DNA of 16,639 nt from CAZWSC01 sp964636385 (GTDB lineage: Bacteria; Eisenbacteria; RBG-16-71-46; CAIMUX01), in the NCBI GenBank assembly GCA_964636385.1, contig CAZWSC010000056.1:1-16639 (forward strand). Reading direction: 5' to 3'. The notes beneath the pieces were generated by a model, which was given only the letters and a program-made list of their open reading frames with translations, searched no databases and was not told where the DNA came from. The position numbers and the translations under genes were made by a program. Shown piece by piece: positions 1 through 6,156 of this stretch. Positions within the stretch are counted from its first letter, which is position 1. Each line of letters begins with the position of its first letter.

Positions 1-33
1 ATCATGTAGCAGCCACAACTCCCCCAACTCCCG

Positions 34-62
34 TTGACTAACTCCTCCGGCGGGGCTAGCGT
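34..62 (+). promoter_or_regulatory. Candidate sigma-70 promoter of the rnf operon
   Basis: The -35 box is TTGACT (34-39), followed by a 17-nt spacer and a weak -10 box TAGCGT (57-62). The predicted start near 69 leaves a leader of about 50 nt before rnfC. The -35 is 5/6 to consensus and the -10 is 3/6. It lies in the only non-coding space ahead of the operon, but transcription could also enter from upstream of the window. Confidence 0.4.
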
Positions 63-117
63 TCTCACCTTGAATGCCTAAATCGGCCACGGACCCACAA
101 CCCGGGAGCATCCTGGC

Positions 118-1467
118 ATGCCGCTGCTTACGTTTCGTGGCGGGATTCATCCCGCAGAGTACAAGGAGCTTTCCGAGCACAAGCCGCTCGAGGAGATGCC
201 TGCGCCAAAGGAACTGTATCTTCCCCTCGGCCAGCACCTCGGCAAGCCGGCCGACCCGCAGGTGAAGAAAGGCGACTATGTGCGACAGGGCCAGCTGATC
301 GCCGCCGGCTCCGGCTTCATCTCGGCGCCTGTCCACAGCCCGCTCGGCGGCAAGGTGGTCAGGCTGGCAAAGGGGCCTGTGATCGGCGGCACGACGGCTG
401 ACCTCATCGTCATCCAGCCCGGGGAGCCGGATCCCCCGGAGGCCGCCACCACCAGCGACCAGATCCTTCTGCCCCCGCTGGACCCCGCCACGGTCGACAG
501 GCCTGCGATCATCGAGCGCGTGCGCGAAGCCGGGATCGTCGGCCAGGGAGGCGCGGCCTTCCCGACCGCGGTCAAGCTCAGCCCGCCACCCGGCAAGAAG
601 ATCGACTGGATGATCATCAACGGGGCCGAGTGCGAGCCGTACCTGACACGCGACTACCGGCTGATGCTCGAGCGCACGGACGAGATCGTGGAGGGGATCC
701 TCCTGATCGGCCGCGCCCTTGGCGGGGAGGTGAACCTCGGCATCGGCATCGAGAACAACAAGCCCGAGGCGATCCGCCTGATGCGGGAGGCAATCGGCAG
801 GGCCGGCGCCGCGATCAGGCTCTTCGAGCTGAGGACCAAGTACCCGCAGGGCGGCGAGAAGATGCTGATCGACGCAGCCCTGGGCCGTCGCGTCCCGCCC
901 GGCGCCCTGCCGATGGAGGTCGGCTGCGTCATACAGAACGTCGGCACCGCGCTGGCGGTCCGGGACGCGGTTGTCCTGGGCGATGTCCCGCGCATGGCGA
1001 CTCTCACCGTGAGCGGCAGGGGGATCAGGGAGCCTAAGAACCTGAAGGTTCTGATCGGCACGCCGCTGCGTGACGTGCTCGCATTCTGCGGAGGCGTGAC
1101 TCCGGATGCCAGGCGCGTAGTTGTGGGCGGGCCGATGATGGGGGCAGCCGCGCACAGCCTGGATGCCCCGGTGGTAAAGGCCACGAGCGGTATACTCGTG
1201 CTCACTGAACAGGACCTGCAGGAGCCACGCGAGACGCCCTGCATCAGCTGCGGCAGGTGCGGGATCGCCTGCCCGCTCAACCTCCTCCCCAACCGGCTGG
1301 CCCGTCTCGCCGAGCTGAAGCGCTACGAGGAAGCGCGCGACCTCGGCATCGAGGTCTGCATGGAGTGCGGAAGCTGCGCTTATGCATGCCCGGGTCACAT
1401 ACCCCTGGTCCAGTACCTGCGGCTGGGCAAACTGCAGGTCCGCAGGCTTCCCAGGAAGGAAAGCTGA
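118..1467 (+). CDS. rnfC: Rnf electron transport complex subunit C (RnfC)
   Basis: RnfC is the peripheral cytoplasmic subunit that exchanges electrons with NAD(H) in the Rnf ferredoxin:NAD oxidoreductase. The 449-aa protein opens with a barrel-sandwich domain (about residues 40-85). It then has the Rossmann-like NADH/FMN domain, with the Gly-rich GQGGAAFP at 142-149 and NGAECEPYL at 168-176, and an SLBB-like segment near 295-345. Two ferredoxin motifs follow: Cys375-378-381-385 and Cys414-417-420-424, each C-x2-C-x2-C-x3-CP, for two [4Fe-4S] clusters. The length matches the short clostridial/Thermotoga type and lacks the long Ala-rich tail of E. coli RsxC. A GGGAG Shine-Dalgarno (104-108) supports the ATG at 118. 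It is the first gene of rnfCDGEAB, with rnfD 3 nt downstream. Confidence 0.97.
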   Translation: MPLLTFRGGIHPAEYKELSEHKPLEEMPAPKELYLPLGQHLGKPADPQVKKGDYVRQGQLIAAGSGFISAPVHSPLGGKVVRLAKGPVIGGTTADLIVIQPGEPDPPEAATTSDQILLPPLDPATVDRPAIIERVREAGIVGQGGAAFPTAVKLSPPPGKKIDWMIINGAECEPYLTRDYRLMLERTDEIVEGILLIGRALGGEVNLGIGIENNKPEAIRLMREAIGRAGAAIRLFELRTKYPQGGEKMLIDAALGRRVPPGALPMEVGCVIQNVGTALAVRDAVVLGDVPRMATLTVSGRGIREPKNLKVLIGTPLRDVLAFCGGVTPDARRVVVGGPMMGAAAHSLDAPVVKATSGILVLTEQDLQEPRETPCISCGRCGIACPLNLLPNRLARLAELKRYEEARDLGIEVCMECGSCAYACPGHIPLVQYLRLGKLQVRRLPRKES

Positions 1468-1470
1468 CAG

Positions 1471-2463
1471 ATGGCCAACGAGACCGGAAAGGAAGCGACC
1501 CCTCAGGCGACTGCCGGGATCAACCTGCAGCTGGCCACCTCGCCTCACGCACACACGGGCTGGAGCACCGCGCGGATCATGTGGGTGGTGTCGCTCTCCC
1601 TGCTGCCGGCGCTTGCCGCATCCGTACACATCTTCGGGGCCACGGTGCTGTACCCGATCATCGGCGCGATCCTGGGCGCAGTCGGGACAGAGCTTGTTAT
1701 AAACGCCCTGAGGAAGCGGCCTGTGACCATACCCGACGGCAGCGCGTTCCTGACAGGGCTGCTGCTAGGAATGATCGTCCCCCCCGGGTTCCCTGCCGGA
1801 CACGCGGCGCTGGGCGGCGTAATCGCAATCGGCCTGGGCAAGGCGGTCTTCGGAGGGCTCGGGTGCAACATCTTCAACCCCGCGCTCGTTGGCCGCGCAT
1901 TCCTGCAGGCGAGCTTCGCCGCAGCGATGACGAACTGGTCCACGGCGGTGTCACGAGTGGACGCGGTCAGCCAGGCGACCCCGCTCTCCCTGTGGAAGCT
2001 GGGCGATCCGCAGTACGCAGGTGACATCACGACCGGCCGTCTGTTCCTCGGCAACATCGGCGGCTGCATAGGCGAGACCAGCGCCCTGGCGATCATCCTG
2101 GGCGGGATCATCCTCGTGACCACGCGGGTGGCAAGCTGGCACATCATCGTGTCGATGCTTGCAGGCGGGGCCGTCTTCGGGGGCGTTTTCCACCTGCTCG
2201 GCATCGGGCCGCCGCCCCTGTTCCACCTCCTTTCGGGCGGCTTCCTCTTCGGCGCCGTTTTCATGGCCACAGACTACGTGACGAGCCCATTCACACCGCG
2301 CGGTCAGTGGATTTACGGACTGGGCATCGCGTTCCTGACGATCATGATCCGAATCTTCGGGGGCCTTCCCGAGGGGGTCATGTTCTCGATTCTCCTGATG
2401 AACGCAGCGGTGCCCCTGATCAATCGGGCGACCCGTCCGGTCATCTACGGAGCACGGAAATGA
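1471..2463 (+). CDS. rnfD: Rnf complex membrane subunit D (RnfD)
   Basis: This is an integral membrane subunit of the Rnf ion pump, homologous to NqrB. It carries a covalently bound FMN and is thought to take part in ion translocation. The 330-aa protein is almost entirely hydrophobic helices. The family features are present: a GCNIFNPALVGRAF segment, and a DAVSQATPL segment in which Thr170 is the expected FMN attachment site for the flavin transferase ApbE. The usual motif has Gly or Ser before A-T, while here it is Gln (SQAT). A late ATDYVTSPFTPRG segment is also typical. The ATG is 3 nt after the rnfC stop, and the gene ends in an ATGA overlap with rnfG, so the two are translationally coupled. 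The length is normal for the family. Confidence 0.97.
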   Translation: MANETGKEATPQATAGINLQLATSPHAHTGWSTARIMWVVSLSLLPALAASVHIFGATVLYPIIGAILGAVGTELVINALRKRPVTIPDGSAFLTGLLLGMIVPPGFPAGHAALGGVIAIGLGKAVFGGLGCNIFNPALVGRAFLQASFAAAMTNWSTAVSRVDAVSQATPLSLWKLGDPQYAGDITTGRLFLGNIGGCIGETSALAIILGGIILVTTRVASWHIIVSMLAGGAVFGGVFHLLGIGPPPLFHLLSGGFLFGAVFMATDYVTSPFTPRGQWIYGLGIAFLTIMIRIFGGLPEGVMFSILLMNAAVPLINRATRPVIYGARK

Positions 2464-3119
2464 AGAACACATTCCACATGCTGGCCACACTCATGCTGGT
2501 GGGTCTCTTCTCGGGAGGGTCTCTGTCGCTGGTGAACGACTGGGCCCAGCCGATCATCCAGGAGAACCAGACCGGCGTGCGCAACGAGGCTGTCTCCTTC
2601 CTGGTTCCCGGGGGCGAGCCGAAGCTCGTGATCGACAAGGACGGGCTCACTGCCTGGCGCGTCATCGATGGAGACGAGACGAAGGGCTGGGCGGTCCGCT
2701 ACTCCGGAATCGGCTTCGAAGACACGATCGACCTGCTCTTCTCGCTCGATGCGGACCGCCGACACATCACCGGGATGAGGGTGCTCGACGACAAGGAAAC
2801 GCCGGGGCTGGGCACCTGGATACGTCTTCGCCCCGAACACGAGGCAGCCCTCATGGAGAGCGAGACCCGCGACCTCGGCGAGGAGGTCAACGACAGCAGG
2901 AACTTCCCGCTGCAGTTCTTCGGATGGGGCGGCGGCAAGCGCCTCAACGCTTCCGGCGAACTGCAGGTCGTGAAGAACCGCAAGCGCACCGACCTTGGGC
3001 CGGACGAGGTGCAGGCGATCACGGCTGCCACGATCAGCTCGCAGGCCGTAGTCGACATCGTCAACGAGGCCGTGGTCAAACTCGATTCGCTTCTGACGGA
3101 AGAAGGAGGCGCGCATTGA
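2460..3119 (+). CDS. rnfG: Rnf complex subunit G (RnfG), FMN-binding
   Basis: RnfG is anchored by one N-terminal membrane helix (about residues 5-25). Its FMN-binding domain lies outside the cytoplasmic membrane and carries a second covalent FMN, homologous to NqrC. The protein is 219 aa. The C-terminal FMN motif reads QAITAATISS, with Thr191 as the predicted flavinylated residue. Typical homologues read DAITGATISS, so the Asp and the Gly are both changed here. I chose the ATG at 2460 because it overlaps the rnfD stop as ATGA and is followed at once by the membrane anchor. An in-frame start at 2307 would run through rnfD and has no support. The stop overlaps the TTG start of rnfE. ApbE, which would load the flavin, is not in this window. 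Confidence 0.96.
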   Translation: MKNTFHMLATLMLVGLFSGGSLSLVNDWAQPIIQENQTGVRNEAVSFLVPGGEPKLVIDKDGLTAWRVIDGDETKGWAVRYSGIGFEDTIDLLFSLDADRRHITGMRVLDDKETPGLGTWIRLRPEHEAALMESETRDLGEEVNDSRNFPLQFFGWGGGKRLNASGELQVVKNRKRTDLGPDEVQAITAATISSQAVVDIVNEAVVKLDSLLTEEGGAH

Positions 3120-3769
3120 GCAAGCAGAAGAGCCTGGGCGCCGAGTTCGTGAAGGGCCTGTGGGACGCCAACCCCGTATGGCGCCAGCTCCTGGGCCTGT
3201 GTCCGGTCCTGGCCGTGACGACATCCGCGCAGAACGGCGTCGGGATGGGGATCGCCTCCACCTTCGTGCTGGTCTGTGCAAGCACGATGATCTCGCTGCT
3301 GCGCAAGGTCATCCCGAACCAGGTGCGTATAGCAAGCTTCATCGTGGTGATAGCGACCTTCGTCACAATCGTCGATCTCACGATGAAGGCCAGGTTCCCC
3401 GAGATGAGCAAGAACCTCGGCGCCTTCATCCCGCTGATCGTTGTCAACTGCGTCATACTCGGCCGGCAGGAGGCTTTCGCTTCGAAGAACAACCCGCTCC
3501 GGGCAATAGTCGACGCCCTCGGAATGGGGGCAGGCTTCACCCTCGCCCTCACCTCCCTCGGTGCCGTCCGGGAACTGCTGGGCAGCGGGACCGTTTTTGG
3601 CGCCGGAGTGATGCCGCCGCAGTTCGACACCTGGACCGTGATGATCCTTCCGGCAGGGGCTTTCCTGACCCTTGGGCTGATCCTGGGCCTGTACAACAAG
3701 ATCAACCACCGGCGCGAGCTGGCCGCCATTCACAGCGCGCGGGCCTCCGCTGCAGTCAAGGAGGCGTGA
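3116..3769 (+). CDS. rnfE: Rnf complex membrane subunit E (RnfE), TTG start
   Basis: RnfE is an integral membrane subunit homologous to NqrD. With RnfA it forms the pseudo-symmetric pair that holds an intramembrane [2Fe-2S] centre. The 217-aa protein has the expected hydrophobic segments, and its two diagnostic cysteines are present: Cys29 (LLGLCPVLAV) and Cys112 (VVNCVILG). Other family hallmarks are LGAFIPLIVVNC and the GAVRELLGSG segment. The start is a TTG that overlaps the rnfG TGA. It sits about 6 nt after a strong GGAGG (3105-3109) and gives an N-terminus (MSKQKSLGAEFVKGLW) that aligns with the family. No ATG nearby does this. rnfA follows after 2 nt. Confidence 0.95.
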   Translation: MSKQKSLGAEFVKGLWDANPVWRQLLGLCPVLAVTTSAQNGVGMGIASTFVLVCASTMISLLRKVIPNQVRIASFIVVIATFVTIVDLTMKARFPEMSKNLGAFIPLIVVNCVILGRQEAFASKNNPLRAIVDALGMGAGFTLALTSLGAVRELLGSGTVFGAGVMPPQFDTWTVMILPAGAFLTLGLILGLYNKINHRRELAAIHSARASAAVKEA

Positions 3770-3771
3770 AG

Positions 3772-4347
3772 ATGGAACTCTTCGGCATCTTCGTCGCTGC
3801 GGTCCTGATCAACAACTTCGTGCTGAGCCAGTTTCTGGGCATCTGCCCGTTCGTGGGCGTCTCGGGAAAGCTGAGCTCGGCCGTCAGCATGGGTTTGGCC
3901 ACCATCTTCGTGATGACCATGGCCACAATGGTCACCTTCCTGATTCGGAGCTACGTCCTGGCCCCCTACGGCCTTGAGTTCCTGCAGACGGTCTCGTTCA
4001 TCCTTGTCATCGCCTCTCTTGTTCAGTTCGTGGAGATGGTCGTCCGGAAGGTCAGCAAGCAGTTGTACAGGGCGCTGGGGATATACCTGCCCCTGATCAC
4101 CACGAATTGCGCGATCATGGGTCTCTGCCTGTTCGCGGCCATGCGCGACTATTCGTTCTTCCAGAGCCTGGTCTATGCCCTGGGCGCTGGTGTTGGCTTC
4201 ACACTGGCAATAACGCTGATGGCGGGGATACGCGAGGAGTTGGAACTGGCCGATGTGCCGCGCTCACTCAGGGGCGCAGGCATCACGATGATCGTTGCCG
4301 GGATCCTTGCCCTCGGGTTCATGGGTTTCGCGGGGATGAAGTTCTAG
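3772..4347 (+). CDS. rnfA: Rnf complex membrane subunit A (RnfA)
   Basis: RnfA is an integral membrane subunit homologous to NqrE and the partner of RnfE in holding the intramembrane [2Fe-2S] cluster. The protein is 191 aa, the usual length. Its N-terminus NNFVLSQFLGICPFVGV contains Cys25, and LITTNCAIMG contains Cys113; these are the paired ligands. The C-terminal half has the GAGVGFTLAITLMAGIREEL segment typical of the family. The ATG follows an AAGGAGG Shine-Dalgarno located inside the end of rnfE. The TAG stop lies within the left arm of a large palindromic element that separates rnfA from rnfB, so the last codons abut, or were trimmed by, that element. The protein end still looks normal. 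Confidence 0.97.
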   Translation: MELFGIFVAAVLINNFVLSQFLGICPFVGVSGKLSSAVSMGLATIFVMTMATMVTFLIRSYVLAPYGLEFLQTVSFILVIASLVQFVEMVVRKVSKQLYRALGIYLPLITTNCAIMGLCLFAAMRDYSFFQSLVYALGAGVGFTLAITLMAGIREELELADVPRSLRGAGITMIVAGILALGFMGFAGMKF

Positions 4348-4527
4348 CCCGGGTTATTCGTGAAACTCGTGACGAGACATCGGAAAGGCGCGGGAGACAA
4401 GGCGCGCGCGGCCCCCGCGACGCAGGCATACTCACTGCAGTATGTCGAGGAGCGAGGGCAAGCGCAACGCAGTATTCGCGCGCCTTTCCGGTGTCGCAGT
4501 AGAGGGATCATGAATAATCCGGGCTAG
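4344..4527. repeat. 184-bp imperfect palindromic element (MITE/REP-like) between rnfA and rnfB
   Basis: The outer arms CTAGCCCGGGTTATTCGTGA (4344-4363) and TCATGAATAATCCGGGCTAG (4508-4527) pair at 18 of 20 positions. The inner arms 4374-4392 and 4479-4497 pair at 17 of 19 around the shared core CGGAAAGGCGCG. A small internal hairpin, CATACT/AGTATG, lies at 4427-4444. CTAG is present at both tips, as a possible 4-bp target duplication or part of the terminal repeat. There is no coding capacity. The form is that of a non-autonomous palindromic mobile element. As RNA it would fold into a long branched stem inside the rnf transcript, but no T-run follows, so it is not a standard terminator. Confidence 0.75.
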
Positions 4528-4590
4528 CCCGGATCAACCCGGGCAGGCCCGGTTCCTGGCCGAAGTGCCGTCATCGGGAGGAAAAGCAGC

Positions 4591-5397
4591 ATGAACGTCC
4601 TGGCCTATTCGCTTCTGGCAATGGGGGGCCTCGGCCTCTTCTTCGCAGCGGCTCTCGCGGTCGCGGACCGCAAGCTGCGCGTGCAGGAGGATCCGCGAAT
4701 CGCCCTGGCCCTTGACGCCACACCCGGTGCGAACTGCGGCGGCTGCGGCTATGCGGGCTGCGCAGCCTACGCCGAAGCGGTAGTCATGGACGGAGCCCCG
4801 ATCAACCTCTGCCCCCCGGGCGGGCAGGAGACCGCGGACAGGCTGGCCGCGATCATGGGCGTCGATGCCGTCGTCTCGGTCCGGCAGGTCGCGCGCCTGA
4901 TGTGCCGCGGCTCATCGACCGTCGCAAAGCTGAAGGCCGATTACCAGGGCCCGGGTGGGTGCGCCGTACAGGATCTCGTATCGGGCGGCGGCAAGGCCTG
5001 CCAGTGGGGCTGTCTCGGCGGCGGAGACTGCGTTGAAGTGTGCGCTTTCGGAGCACTCGAGATGGGGAAGGACGGACTGCCCGTTGTCTTCGAGGATCTG
5101 TGCACTGCCTGCAATGCGTGTGTCAAGGCATGCCCGCGCAGCCTGTTCGAGCTGCATCCCGTGACCCGCGAGTTCTTCGTCTTCTGCAAGAGCCACGACG
5201 AGCCCAAGCGCTCGCGGGATGTCTGCGATGTGGCCTGTTTCGGCTGCGGCATCTGCGTGCGTGCCAGCCAGGGAGCGATAACGCTGGTGGATGGCCTCGC
5301 GGTCATCGACCACGGGAAGCTCGACCCGTCAATCATCCCGATCGAGAAGTGCAGGACCGGCGCTATCGGGTGGCTGCATCCGGAGGCTAAGGAGTAG
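4591..5397 (+). CDS. rnfB: Rnf complex ferredoxin-like subunit B (RnfB), one terminal Fe-S cluster missing
   Basis: RnfB accepts electrons from reduced ferredoxin and passes them into the membrane complex. The 268-aa protein has an N-terminal membrane helix (about 3-25). A 4Fe-4S domain follows, with Cys49-x2-Cys52-x4-Cys57-x16-Cys74. The central dicluster contains CQWGCLGGGDCVEVC and CTACNACVKACP, both complete. The C-terminal ferredoxin repeat is unusual. Cys216, Cys219 and Cys222 are kept, but the fourth position is Ser226. The second half, where three cysteines are expected, reads HGKLDPSIIPIEKC and keeps only Cys254. By ferredoxin logic, Cys216/219/222 plus Cys254 still make one cluster while the other has lost all four ligands. 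The Shine-Dalgarno is GGGAGG (4576-4581). rnfB is last in the CDGEAB order, as in Clostridium and Acetobacterium, and is separated from rnfA by the palindromic element. Confidence 0.96.
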   Translation: MNVLAYSLLAMGGLGLFFAAALAVADRKLRVQEDPRIALALDATPGANCGGCGYAGCAAYAEAVVMDGAPINLCPPGGQETADRLAAIMGVDAVVSVRQVARLMCRGSSTVAKLKADYQGPGGCAVQDLVSGGGKACQWGCLGGGDCVEVCAFGALEMGKDGLPVVFEDLCTACNACVKACPRSLFELHPVTREFFVFCKSHDEPKRSRDVCDVACFGCGICVRASQGAITLVDGLAVIDHGKLDPSIIPIEKCRTGAIGWLHPEAKE

Positions 5398-5425
5398 CCC
5401 CTGCCTCACCGCGGAAGGATCTCAC

Positions 5426-5452
5426 CACGAAGGGCGCGAAGAGCACGAAGGA
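5426..5452 (+). repeat. Three tandem 9-bp units, consensus CACGAAGRG
   Basis: The units are CACGAAGGG, CGCGAAGAG and CACGAAGGA, back to back in the 146-nt gap between rnfB and the RseC-family gene. Two related units lie just after that gene (6077-6094), so the motif brackets it. Function unknown. Confidence 0.6.
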
Positions 5453-5543
5453 ATGCCCCCGACGAGGGCGGCTTGCGCGGCCACAGGCGCGCAGCCGCAC
5501 CAAAACGTAGCCGCCCACACGGCAACAACAGCGGAAGTGTCAT

Positions 5544-6053
5544 ATGCATACGATCGACAAGAGCAGGCAACCGACGCCGCCGGCCGCCGGAGAGACGCTC
5601 ATCGAGGAAGGGATCGTCACCGCCCTCATCCCCGCCCGCGGCAATCACCCTGCCCAGGCAACGGTGAGGCTGGAGACCGGCGAGCACTGCGAACGATGTG
5701 CCGCAAATGTCCTCTGCCGGCCGACAGAGGGGGACCGGCGCATGATGGATGTGCTGGATCCGATCGGAGTGTCGGTCGGTGACCGCGTGAAGGTAGCTGT
5801 GCCAGGCGGTGCCGTGCTGAAGGCGTCTCTCCTCGTCTACGGGCTTCCCCTCCTTCTGCTCCTGGCCGGTGTGGTCATCGGCATGTTCATCTGGCCGGAG
5901 GGCAGACCGATGCGGGATCTCTGGTCATTCCTGCTGGGAGTCGGGCTTGCGGCGGCGGCGTTGCCCCTTGTGCGGCGCGTCGTCAGGCGCGCGGAATCGG
6001 GAGGCGGCCGCATCCTGCCGGCGAGGATTGTCGGGGTGTGCGGGGAGAGGTAA
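5544..6053 (+). CDS. rseC: RseC/SoxR-reducing-type membrane protein (PF04246-like)
   Basis: The 169-aa protein has the architecture of the RseC family. A soluble N-terminal part carries a cysteine motif (Cys49-x2-Cys52-x5-Cys58, read as CERCAANVLC). A small beta segment (VGDRVKVAVP) follows, then two membrane helices (about 91-118 and 124-146) and a short basic tail. In E. coli, RseC modulates sigma-E and is linked with the Rsx (Rnf) complex in reducing SoxR. In many genomes the family sits beside rnf or is annotated as an Rnf-associated or positive regulator protein. Its position directly after rnfB, on the same strand, supports an Rnf accessory role such as maturation or electron transfer. 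The start at 5544 has only a weak GGAAG (5533-5537) and the first 15 residues are not conserved-looking, so a slightly later start is possible. Confidence 0.8.
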   Translation: MHTIDKSRQPTPPAAGETLIEEGIVTALIPARGNHPAQATVRLETGEHCERCAANVLCRPTEGDRRMMDVLDPIGVSVGDRVKVAVPGGAVLKASLLVYGLPLLLLLAGVVIGMFIWPEGRPMRDLWSFLLGVGLAAAALPLVRRVVRRAESGGGRILPARIVGVCGER

Positions 6054-6076
6054 CGGGGAGGTTTCGCCGGGGAGAA

Positions 6077-6094
6077 CCCGAAGGACACGAAGAG
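6077..6094 (+). repeat. Two tandem 9-bp units related to those at 5426-5452
   Basis: The units are CCCGAAGGA and CACGAAGAG, in the short gap between the convergent RseC-family and ATPase genes. They match the three-unit array before the RseC-family gene. No terminator with a T-run was seen in this gap. Confidence 0.5.
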
Positions 6095-6156
6095 CGGGGT
6101 CGTCTGGTGTCAGCCCCTACTCGGTTCCCGTGAGCATCCTAAATGCCACAGCAGGG

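Noticed and set aside
2445..3733. Long reverse-strand open frames opposite rnfG and rnfE
   Set aside because: They are antisense to confidently identified rnf genes, rich in Arg/Pro/Ser, and typical of high-GC shadow frames.
4344..4527. Palindrome as a simple rho-independent terminator
   Set aside because: The stem is long, interrupted and not followed by a T-run. The next gene, rnfB, belongs to the same complex.
118..5397. Na+-translocating NADH:quinone oxidoreductase (Nqr) instead of Rnf
   Set aside because: RnfB with multiple ferredoxin motifs and the cysteine-rich end of RnfC are present, and NqrA/NqrF features are absent.
5224..5397. Frameshift or truncation as the cause of the missing RnfB cysteines
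   Set aside because: The frame stays open with family-like residues (GAITLVDGLAVIDHGK, then KCRTGAI) right through the region, so the losses are substitutions in an intact frame.
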